Source of the DNA: Aedes albopictus
Lineage: Eukaryota > Arthropoda > Insecta > Diptera > Culicidae
Length of the DNA: 64,000 nt
Reading direction: 5' to 3'
NCBI RefSeq assembly: GCF_035046485.1
Contig: NC_085138.1
Location: 40,769,464 to 40,833,463, forward strand
Under the pieces are notes generated by a model. It was not told the DNA's origin. It searched no databases and worked only from the letters and a program-made list of their open reading frames with translations. The position numbers were made by a program, and so were the translations under genes. Below are positions 1 through 12,451 of the stretch, piece by piece; position 1 is the stretch's first letter; each line of letters opens with the position of its first letter.

Positions 1-3000
1 TGAGAGTTTTCCAGAGAGGTTTTTTTTTGAAAAAGTGGAAATTTTTGAAATAGTTGGTATAGAACATCTCTGTGCGGTGAGCATTGAAAAATGATTATTT
101 TTGAAGCACTATTTTGAAAAATTCAGAGCCTGACTGGCAAAATGGCACCCATAGACATCTAGCTGGATGTATTGTCTACCATCTGAGAGTTTTCCAGAGA
201 GGTATTTTTTTGAAAAGTGGACATTTTTGAAACAGTTGGTATAGAGCACCTTTGTGCGGTGAGCATAGAAAAATGATTATTTTTGAAGCACTATTTCCAA
301 AAATTCAGAGCCTGACTGGCAAAATGGCATCCATAGACAGTTAAAAGTGGAAATTTTTGAAATAGTTGGTATAGAACATCTCTGTGCGGTGAGCATAGAA
401 AAAATATTATTTTTGAAGCACTATTTCCAAAAATTCAGAGCCTGACTGGAAAAATGGCACCCATGGACATCTAGCTGGATGTATTGTCTACCATCTGAGA
501 GTTTTCCAGAGAGGTATTTTTTGAAAAAGTGGATTTTTTTGAAATAGTTGGTATAGAACATCTCTGTGCGGTGAGCATAGAAAAAATATTATTTTTGAAG
601 CACTATTTCCAAAAATTCAGAGCCTGACTGGCAAAATGGCACCCATAGACATCTAGCTGGATGTATTATCTACCATCTGAGAGTTTTCCAGAGAGGTATT
701 TTTTTGAAAAGTGGAAATTTTTGAAACAGTTGGTATAGAGCACCTTTGTGCGGTGAGCATAGAAAAATGATTATTTTTGAAGCACTATTTTGAAAAATTC
801 AGAGCCTGACTGGCAAAATGGCACCCATAGACATCTAGCTGGATGTATTGTCTACCATCTGAGAGTTTTCCAGAGAGGTATTTTTTGAAAAAGTGGAAAT
901 TTTTGAAATAGTTGGTATAGAACATCTCTGTGCGGTGAGCATAGAAAAATTATTATTTTTGAAGCACTATTTCCAAAAAATCACAGCCTGACTGGCAAAA
1001 TGGCACCCATAGACAGCTAGCTGGATGTATTGTCTACCATCTGAGAGTTTTCCAGAGAGGTTTTTTTTTGAAAAGTGGAAATTTTTGAAACAGTTGGTAT
1101 AGAGCACCTTTGTGCGGTGAGCATAGAAAAATGATTATTTTTGAAGCACTATTTCCAAAAATTCAGAGCCTGACTGGCAAAGTGGCACCCGTAGGCATCT
1201 AGCTGGATGTACTATCTACCATCTAAGAGTTTTCCAGAGAGGTATTTTTTGAAAAAGTGGGAATTTTTGAAATAGTTGGTATAGAGCATCTTTGTGCGGT
1301 GAGCATAGAAAAATGATTATTTTTGAAGCACTATTTCCAAAAAATCAGAGCCTGACTGGCAAAATGGCACCCATGGACATCTAGCTGGATGTATTGTCTA
1401 CCATCTGAGAGTTTTCCAGAGAGGTATTTTTTGAAAAAGTGGAAATTTTTGAAATAGTTGGTATAGAACATCTCTGTGCGGTGAGCATAGAAAAATTATT
1501 ATTTTTGAAGCACTATTTTGAAAAATTCAGAGCCTGACTGGCAAAATGGCACCCATAGACATCTAGCTGGATGTATTGTCTACCATCTGAGAGTTTTCCA
1601 GAGAGGTATTTTTTGAAAAAGTGGAAATTTTTGAAAAAGTTGGTATAGAACATCTCTGTGCGGTGAGCATAGAAAAATGATTATTTTTGAAGCACTATTT
1701 CCAAAAAATCAGAGCCTGACTGGCAAAATGGCACCCATAGACAGCTAGCTGGATGTATTGTCTACCATCTGAGAGTTTTCCAGAGAGGTATTTTTTTGAA
1801 AAGTGGAAATTTTTGAAACAGTTGGTATAGAGCACCTTTGTGCGGTGAGCATAGAAAAATGATTATTTTTGAGACACTATTCCGAAAATTTCAGAGCCTG
1901 ACTGGCAAAGTGGCACCCGTAGGCATCTAGCTGGATGTACTATCTACCATCTAAGAGTTTTCCAGAGAGGTATTTTTTGAAAAAGTGGAAATTTTTGAAA
2001 TAGTTGGTATAGAGCATCTTTGTGCGGTGAGCAGAGAAAAAATTTTTGAAGCACTATTTCCAAAAAATCAGAGCCTGACTGGCAAAATGGCACCCATGGA
2101 CATCTAGCTGGATGTATTGTCTACCATCTGAGAGTTTTCCAGAGAGGTATTTTTTGAAAAAGTAGAATTTTTTGAAATAGTTGGTATAGAGCATCTTTGT
2201 GCGGTGAGCAGAGAAAAAATTTTTGAAGCACTATTTTGGAAAATTCAGAGCCTGACTGGCAAAATGGCACCCATAGACATCTAGCTGGATGTATTGTCTA
2301 CTATCTGAGAGTTTTCCAGAGAGGTATTTTTTTAAAAAGTGGAATTTTTTGAAATAGTTGGTATAGAACATCTCTGTGCGGTGAGCATAGAAAAATGATT
2401 ATTTTTGAAGCACTATTTCCAAAAAATCAGAGCCTGACTGGCAAAATGGCACCCATAGACAGCTAGCTGGATGTATTGTCTACCATCTGAGAGTTTTCCA
2501 GAGAGGTATTTTTTTGAAAAGTGGAAATTTTTGAAACAGTTGGTATAGAGCACCTTTGTGCGGTGAGCATAGAAAAATGATTATTTTTGAGACACTATTC
2601 CGAAAATTTCAGAGCCTGACTGGCAAAGTGGCACCCGTAGGCATCTAGCTGGATGTACTATCTACCATCTAAGAGTTTTCCAGAGAGGTATTTTTTGAAA
2701 AAGTGGGAATTTTTGAAATAGTTGGTATAGAGCATCTCTGTGCGGTGAGCATAGAAAAATGATTATTTTTGAAGCACTATTTCCAAAAAATCAGAGCCTG
2801 ACTGGCAAAATGGCACCCATGGACATCTAGTCGGATGTATTGTCTACCATCTGAGAGTTTTCCAGAGAGGTATTTTTTGAAAAAGTGGAATTTTTTGAAA
2901 TAGTTGGTATAGAACATCTCTGTGCGGTGAGCATAGAAAAATGATTATTTTTGAAGCACTATTTCCAAAAAATCAGAGCCTGACTGGCAAAATGGCACCC

Positions 3001-5825
3001 ATGGACATCTAGCTGGATGTATTGTCTACCATCTGAGAGTTTTCCAGAGAGGTATTTTTTGAAAAAGTGGAAATTTTTGAAATAGTTGGTATAGAGCATC
3101 TTTGTGCGGTGAGCAGAGAAAAAATTTTTGAAGCACTATTTTGGAAAATTCAGAGCCTGACTGGCAAAATGGCACCCATAGACATCTAGCTGGATGTATT
3201 GTCTACCATCTGAGAGTTTTCCAGAGAGGTATTTTTTTGAAAAGTGGAAATTTTTGAAACAGTTGGTATAGAGCACCTTTGTGCGGTGAGCATAGAAAAA
3301 TGATTATTTTTGAAGCACTATTTCCAAAAATTCAGAGCCTGACTGGCAAAATGGCATCCATAGACAGTTAAAAGTGGAAATTTTTGAAATAGTTGGTATA
3401 GAACATCTCTGTGCGGTGAGCATAGAAAAAATATTATTTTTGAAGCACTATTTCCAAAAATTCAGAGCCTGACTGGCAAAATGGCACCTATGGACATCTA
3501 GCTGGATGTATTGTCTACCATCTGAGAGTTTTCCAGAGAGGTATTTTTTGAAAAAGTGGATTTTTTTGAAATAGTTGGTATAGAACATCTCTGTGCGGTG
3601 AGCATAGAAAAAATATTATTTTTGAAGCACTATTTCCAAAAATTCAGAGCCTGACTGGCAAAATGGCACCCATAGACATCTAGCTGGATGTATTATCTAC
3701 CATCTGAGAGTTTTCCAGAGAGGTATTTTTTTGAAAAGTGGAAATTTTTGAAACAGTTGGTATAGAGCACCTTTGTGCGGTGAGCATAGAAAAATGATTA
3801 TTTTTGAAGCACTATTTCCAAAATTTCAGAGCCTGACTGGCAAAATGGCATCCATAGACAGTTAAAAGTGGAAATTTTTGAAATAGTTGGTATAGAACAT
3901 CTCTGTGCGGTGAGCATAGAAAAATGATTATTTTTGAAGCACTATTTTGAAAAATTCAGAGCCTGACTGGCAAAATGGCACCCATAGACATCTAGCTGGA
4001 TGTATTGTCTACCATCTGAAAGTTTTCCAGAGAGGTATTTTTTGAAAAAGTGGATTTTTTTGAAATAGTTGGTATAGAACATCTCTGTGCGGTGAGCATA
4101 GAAAAAATATTATTTTTGAAGCACTATTTCCAAAAATTCAGAGCCTGACTGGCAAAATGGCACCTATGGACATCTAGCTGGATGTATTGTCTACCATCTG
4201 AGAGTTTTCCAGAGAGGTGTTTTTTGAAAAAGTGCAAATTTTTGAAATAGTTGGTATAGAGCTTCTTTGTGCGGTGAGCAGAGAAAAATGATTATTTTTG
4301 AAGCACTATTTTGAAAAATTCAGAGCCTGACTGGCAAAATGGCACCCATGGACATCTAGCTGGATGTATTATCTACCATCTGAGAGTTTTCCAGAGAGGT
4401 ATTTTTTGAAAAAGTGGAAATTTTTGAAACAGTTGGTATAGAGCATCTCTGTGCGGTGAGCATAGAAAAATGATTATTTTTGAAGCACTATTTCCAAAAA
4501 TTCAGAGCCTGACTGGCAAAATGGCACCCATAGACAGCTAGCTGGATGTATTGTCTACCATCTGAGAGTTTTCCAGAGAGGTTTTTTTTGAAAAAGTGGA
4601 AATTTTTGAAATAGTTGGTATAGAACATCTCTGTGCGGTGAGCATAGAAAAATGATTATTTTTGAAGCACTATTTTGAAAAATTCAGAGCCTGACTGGCA
4701 AAATGGCACCCATAGACATCTAGCTGGATGTATTGTCTACCATCTGAGAGTTTTCCAGAGAGGTATTTTTTGAAAAAGTGGAATTTTTTGAAATAGTTGG
4801 TATAGAACATCTCTGTGCGGTGAGCATAGAAAAAATATTATTTTTGAAGCACTATTTCCAAAAATTCAGAGCCTGACTGGCAAAATGGCACCCATAGACA
4901 GCTAGCTGGATGTATTGTCTACCATCTGAGAGTTTTCCAGAGAGGTTTTTTTTTGAAAAAGTGGAAATTTTTGAAATAGTTGGTATAGAACATCTCTGTG
5001 CGGTGAGCATAGAAAAATGATTATTTTTGAAGCACTATTTTGAAAAATTCAGAGCCTGACTGGCAAAATGGCACCCATAGACATCTAGCTGGATGTATTG
5101 TCTACCATCTGAGAGTTTTCCAGAGAGGTATTTTTTGAAAAAGTGGAATTTTTTGAAATAGTTGGTATAGAACATCTCTGTGCGGTGAGCATAGAAAAAT
5201 GATTATTTTTGAAGCACTATTTCCAAAAATTCAGAGCCTGACTGGCAAAATGGCACCCATAGACAGCTAGCTGGATGTATTGTCTACCATCTGAGAGTTT
5301 TCCAGAGAGGTTTTTTTTGAAAAAGTGGAAATTTTTGAAATAGTTGGTATAGAACATCTCTGTGCGGTGAGCATAGAAAAATGATTATTTTTGAAGCACT
5401 ATTTTGAAAAATTCAGAGCCTGACTGGCAAAATGGCACCCATAGACATCTAGCTGGATGTATTGTCTACCATCTGAGAGTTTTCCAGAGAGGTATTTTTT
5501 GAAAAAGTGGAAATTTCTGAAATAGTTGGTATAGAACATCTCTGTGCGGTGAGCATAGAAAAAATATTATTTTTGAAGCACTATTTCCAAAAATTCAGAG
5601 CCTGACTGGCAAAGTGGCACCCGTAGGTATCTAGCTGGATGTATTATCTACCATCTAAGAGTTTTCCAGAGAGGTATTTTTTGAAAAAGTGGGAATGTTT
5701 GAAATAGTTGGTATAGAGCATCTAAGTGTTATGAGCGTAGAAAAATAAGTATTTTTGAGACACTATTCCGAAAATTTCAGAGCCTGACTGGCAAAGTGAC
5801 ACCCGTAGGCATCTAGCTGGATGTA
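1..5825 (+). repeat. Satellite array 1, about 183-bp monomers
   Basis: About 32 head-to-tail copies of an AT-rich unit; successive starts of the motif TGAGAGTTTTCC fall at 1, 184, 495, 678, 860 and 1042, giving a 182-183 bp period with one shortened unit. Most copies are subtype A (hallmarks TGTGCGGTGAGCATAG and ACCCATAGACATCT). A minority are subtype B (GACACTATTCCG, ACCCGTAGGCATCT, CTAAGAG). Shortened monomers joined at ATAGACAGTTAAAAGTGG occur near 340, 3365 and 3860. The block starting at 184 recurs at 3211, including its 311-bp shortened unit, so part of the array has a higher-order period of about 3,027 bp. No gene is seen inside. The array continues off the left edge and ends at a MITE at 5826. 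Confidence 0.97.
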
Positions 5826-6404
5826 CAGTATCGGACAATAAAAATACACCAAAACCGTTTTCCCATACAAATTAGTCAACTTTGGATTGCAATATCTCAG
5901 TTATGTCTCAACCGATTGTTTTCATTTTTCTGTGACGAACTACAAAACATTTCAATTTTCAAAAACTATTGAAAAAGTTCAGTGATAACTATCGATGCAA
6001 AAGTTACAGATAGGTTGAATTTTAACAATAAAAATGCACCAAGACAAAAAAATGTGCAGCCTAAAATGCTGAAGTCAGATAGCTATGGTGTCTTCAGCAA
6101 ATGTATTGGTCATCACACAAGAAACATATTTGCCGAAGACATCATAGTGCTTTGACTTCAGCATTTTTGGCTACACGATTTTTTGTCTTGGTGCTTTTTT
6201 ATTGTCAAAATTTAACCTATCTGTAACTTTTGTATCAATAGTTATTACTGAACTTTTTCAATAGTTTTTGAAAATTGGAATGTTTTGTAGTTCGTCACAA
6301 AAAAATGAAAACAATCGGCTAAGCCGTAACTGAGATATGACAATCCAAAGTTGATTAGTTTGTATAGGAAAACGGCATTGGTGCATTTTTATTGTCCGAT
6401 ACTG
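5826..6404. mobile_element. Foldback MITE with TA duplication
   Basis: The two halves are near-perfect inverted copies of roughly 290 bp. The ends read CAGTATCGGACAATAAAAA and its complement, and TA sits on both sides (5824-5825 and 6405-6406), as for Tc1/mariner-type insertions. There is no transposase frame, so it is non-autonomous. Its left edge is exactly the end of satellite array 1, while its right flank is not satellite. Confidence 0.85.
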
Positions 6405-6441
6405 TATTAGGGGGATTAGGGGCATAATGGACACCCTAAGC

Positions 6442-9400
6442 TGCAAAACGGTGAGTCGATAAGGAGAGCGTCCAATATAGCTCTGGTCCTCACAAGTTCC
6501 TACCTCATGCTTCCACGGGTCAAACGATGACAAAGACCGCCAGCTAAGAGTTGTGTGCTTAGCTGGTAGCGCAGCCTGGGCACTGTTGTCCTTCTGACTT
6601 CAGCTAGATTGAGGAGGTACGATCCGAGTGTCTGTTCACCAAGGAGGTGCGGCTCAAACAGCGTCTGTTCTGGCATCCAGCGGCTGAGTAAGAAACGCTG
6701 CACCACGCCCAGCTAGATCCAAGGTGGTAGCCCCATCAGCGTGGTCGTCCCAGTGTTGGTTGGGACGTTAAACAGAACTGGCACGATGGCCCTCCGGCGA
6801 GACAGGAGTGTTGGCGTAGGCCCAATAAGCCACCCGTAAAAATCCCCATTGCGAATAACATAGGAGAAAATACGACTCGATACAATCGGCAAAGACCCAC
6901 GCGACGAAATAAGGACTACGATTGGAAACTTGGAACATGGAATTGCAAGTCACTAGGTTTCGCAGGATGTGACAGGATAATCTACGACGAACTACATCCC
7001 CGCAACTTCGACATCGTGGCGTTGCAGGAACTTTGTTGGACTGGACAGAAAGTGTGGAAAAGCGGGCATCGAGCGGCTACCTTCTACCAAAGCTGTGGCA
7101 CCACCAATGAACTGGGAACAGGATTTATAGTGTTGGGCAAGATGCGACAACGTGTGATCGGGTGGCAGCCGATCAACGCAAGGATGTGCATATTGAGAGT
7201 TAAGGGCCGTTTCTTCAACTACAGCATCATCAACGTCCACTGCCCACACGAAGGGAGACCCGATGACGAGAAAGAAGCGTTCTACGCGCAGTTAGAGCAA
7301 ACATACGATGGTTGCTCGCCGCGTGACGTGAAAATCGTTGTCGGCGACATGAACGCGCAGGTAGAAAGGGAGGAAATGTACAGACCGGTAATCGGGCAAA
7401 ACAGCCTGCACGCCGTATCGAATGATAACGGCCAGCGATGCGTAAACTTTGCAGCCTCCCGTGGTATGGTAGTCCGAAGCACCTTCTTCCCCCGCAAAGA
7501 TATCCACAAAGCCACCTGGAGATCACCCGACCACCAAACAGAAAACCAAATCGACCACGTTCTAATCGACGGTAAATTCTTCTCGGATATAACTAACGTC
7601 CGCACATACCGCAGTGCGAATATAGATTCGGATCACTACTTAGTCGCTGTATGCATGCGCTCAAAACTTTCGACAGTTATCACCACGCGTCGAAGTCGAA
7701 CGCCGCGGCTCAACATCGAGCAACTTCGTAACGTAGAAGTGGCTCAAGACTACGCGCAGCAGTTAGCAGTGGCCCTACCAACGGAAGAGCAGCTTGGCGC
7801 AGCTACACTTGAAGATGGCTGGAGGGACATCCGATCCGCCATAGGCAGTACCTCGGCTACAGCACTAGGCTTCGCGACTCCGAATCACAGAAACGACTGG
7901 TACGACGGCGAATGTGAACAGTTGAAAAACGAGAAGAATGCAGCATGGGCGAGAATGCTGCAACACCGTACGAGAGCGAATGAGGCACGTTACAAACAGG
8001 CGCGGAACAGGCAGAACTCAGTCTTCCGGATGAAGAAGCGCCAGCAGGAAGAACGAGATCGCGAAGCGATGGAAGAGCTGTACCGCGCTAAGGACACGCG
8101 AAAGTTCTACGAGAAGCTGAACCGCTCGCGCAGAGGCTTTGTGCCACAAGCCGACATGTGCCGAGATAATCACGGGAATATTCTCACGAGCGAGCGTGAG
8201 GTGGTCGAGAGGTGGCGGCAGCATTACGATGAGCACCTCAATGGCGACGTTGCAAGTACCGAAGGTGGCGTGGTAACAGATCTAGGAGTATGTGCACAGG
8301 ACGAAAGACTTCCGGCCCCTGACCTTCAAGAGTTTGAGGAGGAGGTTGGCCGGTTGAAAAACAACAAAGCCGCTGGAGCAGATCAACTACCAAGCGAGCT
8401 TCTAAAATACGGTGGAGAAGCACTGGTGAGAGCACTACACTGGGTCATTACCAAGATTTGGGAGGAGGAAGTATTACCGGAGGAATGGATGGAAGGTATC
8501 GTGTGTCCCATCTACAAAAAGGGCGACAAGTTGGATTGCGGAAACTACCGCGCGATCACACTACTGAGCGCTGCCTACAAGATACTCTCCCAAATTTTAT
8601 GCCGCCGTCTATCACCGATTGCAAGAGAGTTCGTGGGGCAATATCAGGCTGGATTCATGGGTGAACGCGCTACAACGGACCAGATGTTCGCCATCCGCCA
8701 GGTGTTGCAGAAATGCCGCGAATACAACGTGCCCACACATCACTTGTTCATCGATTTCAAATCGGCGTATGATACAATCGATCGAGAACAGCTATGGCAG
8801 ATTATGCACGAATACGGATTCCCGGATAAACTGATACGGTTGATCAAGGCGACGATGGATCGAGTGATGTGCGTAGTTCGAGTATCAGGGACACTCTCGA
8901 GTCCCTTCGAATCTCGCAGAGGGTTACGGCAAGGTGATGGTCTTTCGTGCTTGCTGTTCAACATTGCTTTGGAGGGTGTAATAAGAAGAGCGGGAATAAA
9001 CGCGAGTGGGACGATTTTCACGAAGTCCGTTCAGCTGCTTGGTTTCGCCGATGATATTGATATTATTGCTCGTAAATTTGAGACGATGGCGGAAACGTAC
9101 ATCCGACTAAAGAGGGAAGCCAGGCGAATCGGATTAGTCATTAATGTGTCGAAGACAAAGTACATGATGGCAAAGGGCTCCAGGGAGGAATCACCGCGCC
9201 CGCCACCCCGAATTCATATCGACGGTGATGAAATCGAGGCGGTTGAAGAATTCGTGTACTTGGGCTCACTGGTGACCGACGACAACGACACCAGCAGAGA
9301 AATTCAGAGGCGCATTGTGGCAGGAAATCGTGCCTACTTTGGACTCCGCAGAACTCTACGATCGAATAAAGTTCGCCGTAACACGAAGTTAACCATCTAC

Positions 9401-9869
9401 AAAACGTTGATTAGACCGGTCGTCCTCTATGGGCACGAAACATGGACCCTACGTGCAGAGGACCAACGCGCCCTTGGAGTTTTCGAACGGAAGGTGTTGC
9501 GTACCATCTACGGCGGAGTGCAGATGGAAGACGGGACTTGGAGAAGGCGAATGAACCACGAGCTGCATCAGCTGCTGGGAGAACCAACCATCGTCCATAC
9601 CGCGAAAATCGGGAGGCTACGGTGGGCGGGTCACGTCATCAGGATGTCGGATAGCAACCCGACTAAAATGGTTCTCGAGAGTCATCCGACCGGTACAAGA
9701 AGACGTGGAGCGCAGCGAGCTAGGTGGGTCGACCAAGTGGAGGACGATCTGCGGACCCTACGCAGAGTGCGGAACTGGAGACAAACAGCCATGGACCGAG
9801 TGGAATGGAGGCGGCTACTATGTACAGCAGAGGCCACCCCGGCCTTAGCCTGACCGGTAAGGTAAGTAA
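6442..9869 (+). mobile_element. RTE-clade non-LTR retrotransposon, nearly full length
   Basis: A 13-bp target-site duplication, GGACACCCTAAGC, lies at 6429-6441 and 9870-9882. The 3' end carries short GGTAA/GTAA-type repeats rather than poly(A), as is usual for RTE elements. A roughly 300-bp leader precedes a single long frame encoding endonuclease and reverse transcriptase. The leader is also present at 43531-43973, and part of the reverse transcriptase at 48446-49684, so at least one more copy of the family lies in this window. The sequence resembles JAM1-like RTE elements known from Aedes; that name comes from family knowledge, not a search. Confidence 0.9.
6731..9853 (+). CDS. RTE retrotransposon endonuclease-reverse transcriptase
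   Basis: This protein would nick target DNA and prime reverse transcription of the element RNA. The N-terminal part is an apurinic-type endonuclease with TWNCKSL (from 6935), ALQE (from 7019), VVGDMNAQ and SDHYLV, holding the expected N, E, D/N and D/H residues. The reverse transcriptase follows with FIDFKSAYD (motif A), GLRQGDGLS (motif B) and FADDIDII (catalytic DD). The C-terminus has RLRWAGHV and RRRGAQRARW, typical of the RTE clade. The frame is open from just after a TAG at 6728-6730 to TGA at 9851-9853 but contains no ATG before the catalytic domain; the first usable near-start is GTG at 7016, which would cut off the first endonuclease motif. Either the start codon is lost, or translation begins in another frame or by re-initiation. 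All core residues are present, so this copy is young. Confidence 0.9.
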   Translation, partial: PHQRGRPSVGWDVKQNWHDGPPARQECWRRPNKPPVKIPIANNIGENTTRYNRQRPTRRNKDYDWKLGTWNCKSLGFAGCDRIIYDELHPRNFDIVALQELCWTGQKVWKSGHRAATFYQSCGTTNELGTGFIVLGKMRQRVIGWQPINARMCILRVKGRFFNYSIINVHCPHEGRPDDEKEAFYAQLEQTYDGCSPRDVKIVVGDMNAQVEREEMYRPVIGQNSLHAVSNDNGQRCVNFAASRGMVVRSTFFPRKDIHKATWRSPDHQTENQIDHVLIDGKFFSDITNVRTYRSANIDSDHYLVAVCMRSKLSTVITTRRSRTPRLNIEQLRNVEVAQDYAQQLAVALPTEEQLGAATLEDGWRDIRSAIGSTSATALGFATPNHRNDWYDGECEQLKNEKNAAWARMLQHRTRANEARYKQARNRQNSVFRMKKRQQEERDREAMEELYRAKDTRKFYEKLNRSRRGFVPQADMCRDNHGNILTSEREVVERWRQHYDEHLNGDVASTEGGVVTDLGVCAQDERLPAPDLQEFEEEVGRLKNNKAAGADQLPSELLKYGGEALVRALHWVITKIWEEEVLPEEWMEGIVCPIYKKGDKLDCGNYRAITLLSAAYKILSQILCRRLSPIAREFVGQYQAGFMGERATTDQMFAIRQVLQKCREYNVPTHHLFIDFKSAYDTIDREQLWQIMHEYGFPDKLIRLIKATMDRVMCVVRVSGTLSSPFESRRGLRQGDGLSCLLFNIALEGVIRRAGINASGTIFTKSVQLLGFADDIDIIARKFETMAETYIRLKREARRIGLVINVSKTKYMMAKGSREESPRPPPRIHIDGDEIEAVEEFVYLGSLVTDDNDTSREIQRRIVAGNRAYFGLRRTLRSNKVRRNTKLTIYKTLIRPVVLYGHETWTLRAEDQRALGVFERKVLRTIYGGVQMEDGTWRRRMNHELHQLLGEPTIVHTAKIGRLRWAGHVIRMSDSNPTKMVLESHPTGTRRRGAQRARWVDQVEDDLRTLRRVRNWRQTAMDRVEWRRLLCTAEATPALA

Positions 9870-9882
9870 GGACACCCTAAGC

Positions 9883-10223
9883 AAATGAGTACATTAGGCC
9901 TGTATAACAGACAAAAACTTAACATATTATCAGTTGGCTTGCCACTTTAACTTGTTTCCTACGTATTTCAATCATTTACAGCACGTGAAATGTCTTTATT
10001 GTGAAGAATTACTATGAAATCACTATGCTTCTAGCAACCTTTCTGCATTTACTGTTTGGTTTTCCCTAGTAGATACTGGATGAATTCAGAACCGAGTCAG
10101 ACATTTATTATACAGCTCACGGGTATAAATCATAGAATGCTGGGTAAAGAGTGTTGGAAGATAGGTAGAGTTGAACGCTCAGTAGGTATATTGTTATTGA
10201 AGAAGGTTGTAAATTTTATATAC
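9883..10223. other. No recognisable feature
   Basis: AT-rich sequence between the RTE insertion and the next MITE. I see no coding frame, terminal repeat or RNA gene here. Confidence 0.6.
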
Positions 10224-10719
10224 ACGCTAACCTGAAACTACCCATCGCCGGGGTCGATTCTACCCGGATTTTCATCTTGTTAGCAGTTGTCATAATTCGG
10301 GTAACCCGAAAACCCAGATCTCTTGAATCTGGGTAAAGATTTGGGTAATCGGCACTTTGTCATTTTCCGGCTTGAGGATATGGCAGCGGTAAGGAGAACG
10401 CTGGAAATTATAGGTGTTTCCACGAAAAATATGCGGATAAATGACGGGAAAACAATGAAATTCTTCCGGGGAACTGTTTTCCTGGATCAGGTAAGTGACC
10501 ACTACATGGAAATTGGGAGCTTTTTATTCAAAATCTAAATATGAAATAAATTAACTAAATCAAGGCTCCGGAGGAGCTGGGTACCGGTTACCCAGATGTT
10601 GCCATCAACATCAGTAACCCAGATTTGAGTAAAGGTGCCTTTACTCAGTTTATAGTAACTGCAGTTTTGCTCAATCTGGGTCGCTTTGACACCAATCTGG
10701 GTAACTGAGGGTTAGCGTG
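10224..10719. mobile_element. MITE with CACGCTAACC ends
   Basis: The ends are CACGCTAACC and GGTTAGCGTG, with TA on each side (10222-10223, 10720-10721). The inside has many short ACCCAGAT/ATCTGGGT motifs in both orientations, which could be subterminal binding sites. The outer inverted repeat is short and imperfect after the first ten bases. No transposase is encoded. Confidence 0.65.
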
Positions 10720-10762
10720 TACCTGGAATGAATAAAGAGTGCGGCGGTTGTTGATTGAGGTA

Positions 10763-11526
10763 CCGTAAACCGGGGTCAAATTGATCATTCGGGTACTACA
10801 TTGTAATTCCATACTAGGAACTCTTAAGCGTCGTAATGATCCTAAACTTTTTACGTCATATTGTTGGTAGCTGTCTAGAGATGAGTGTAGACTTTTATTT
10901 TTTTAGAAAAAAGTTAGTTTTGCCTTATTTTTTAAGGAATTTGCAATGTATGTCTCACTTAGCTGAAATCATTGCTACTAAACAATCGATTGGTAATAGG
11001 ACTTGCCGTAAGTTCTCTATTTTAACATTTTTGTGGAGCCTTGGTTAGGAAGTTATATAGCTAATCAGAACATGAAATAGTTATGAAAAATTCATTTTTT
11101 GATGAAATAGTCATTTATTGTGATAGAAATCACTTATTTCAAATGAAATTGCCTACCTTTAGGCGTTAAAGGGGAAATTTCAAAATTTAATTTTGCATTT
11201 AAAGTATTGAATTCACTAGTTGTAAGATTTTAAACGCGATATTCGGTTTAAGAAGAGCAAAATTAAGCAGAGAAGGACATTTTCCTTTCCAACCGATGCT
11301 TAATTGTATACTGATCAATTTCGCCTTAAAGTGGCATTTCCAATTTTTTGATATTTGGAGTTATTTAACTTAAAGTTTAAATTTGCTGAACAAAATTCTG
11401 TCGCATGGATTAATGGAGATCCACAGGGTACTGCTTTTACAGAAATTATTTTGACAATATTTGAATTGGCACTGATGTTATCCGCAAAAGTTGTTTTAAA
11501 GTGATCAATTTGACCCCGGATTACGG
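10763..11526. mobile_element. MITE with CCGTAA..CCGGGGTCAA ends
   Basis: Inverted ends of about 25 bp (CCGTAAACCGGGGTCAAATT and its near complement) are flanked by TA at 10761-10762 and 11527-11528. The interior is AT-rich and non-coding. A related right end occurs at 12390-12451. Confidence 0.75.
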
Positions 11527-11528
11527 TA

Positions 11529-12451
11529 TCAGTCGGCAGCCGTCTAGTTTGATGGAAGGTGATTACTGCGTTCTTTTTATTTATTATTAAGAAACGTTAT
11601 GGCCAGCGGATTCTTGTTAGCGATCACAGTCTTTGACACCATTTTGTCGATATTCGGCTGCCTTTGTCTCCAACATTCGCAACACAAGCAATCAAACTAC
11701 TGTACGGAACAAAAATGTCGAATGAATGCGCTTGACCACGATTGCGTCTTCGGGAGATGGTTCGGTTTTTGTTATTCCTGTCTTTCCCATAAAGAGAGCT
11801 GTTTTGGATAAATGTACCTATGTGTCGTAATCGATTTATCACACACGAATAAACTAATATTATACGAAGGTAGAGAATTTCACTCAAATCTTTAGGCTGT
11901 CAGTGTCACTTTAACTCAAAATTTTCCAATCTTTCCGAAAAAAATACTTTTGAAACTGGAGAAACACGGAGTACATCCGAAAAGGGCTAAAACTTATTAA
12001 GTTATCAAAAAATCAATATTAAATTAGTAATATCTTCTAAACGGTGCATCTTCGAAAAATGTTACCGAAGTACTTTTTTCTTGAAAATTTGATGTAATTT
12101 CATAAAATTAGGGCGACAAACTTTTTTGACTTTTCTTAATAGCTTTTTTTGAAAACCGTAATTTTTTAAAACATTTTTTTTTCATTGTAACCTATTTTTC
12201 TCCAGAACAACCCACTGCGCATTAGATAGCATTTTCAGTCAGCTATAACATAAGGATAATAAAAAAATATTGACATGTCACTTTTGACGGAAAATCTATA
12301 TTTTAGTTCAAATCACAAATATATTCACACAATCGATTTACATCAAAAGTTCTTCCATTGATACAGAATTGTGGCGTCCTCAGCGGTTGAAGGATGTGGA
12401 TCCCAATGTGATCAACTTCACCCCGCTGATCAACTACCCCCCAGATTACGG
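11529..12451. other. Unassigned DNA ending in a partial MITE
   Basis: 11529-11930 shows nothing recognisable; its ORFs of 70-87 codons look random. From about 11935 the sequence has the AT-rich style of MITE interiors. It ends with GATCAACTTCACCCCGCTG followed by a GGATTACGG-like end beside TA, related to the end of the preceding MITE. I could not find the matching left end, so this is probably a truncated copy. Confidence 0.4.

Noticed and set aside
7016..9853. Host endonuclease gene
   Set aside because: The reading frame fuses endonuclease and reverse transcriptase with an RTE C-terminus, and is bounded by a target-site duplication.
11599..11887. Small cysteine-containing frame at 11599-11811
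   Set aside because: No signal peptide plus conserved pattern that I recognise, no splice signals, and an equally long frame on the opposite strand.
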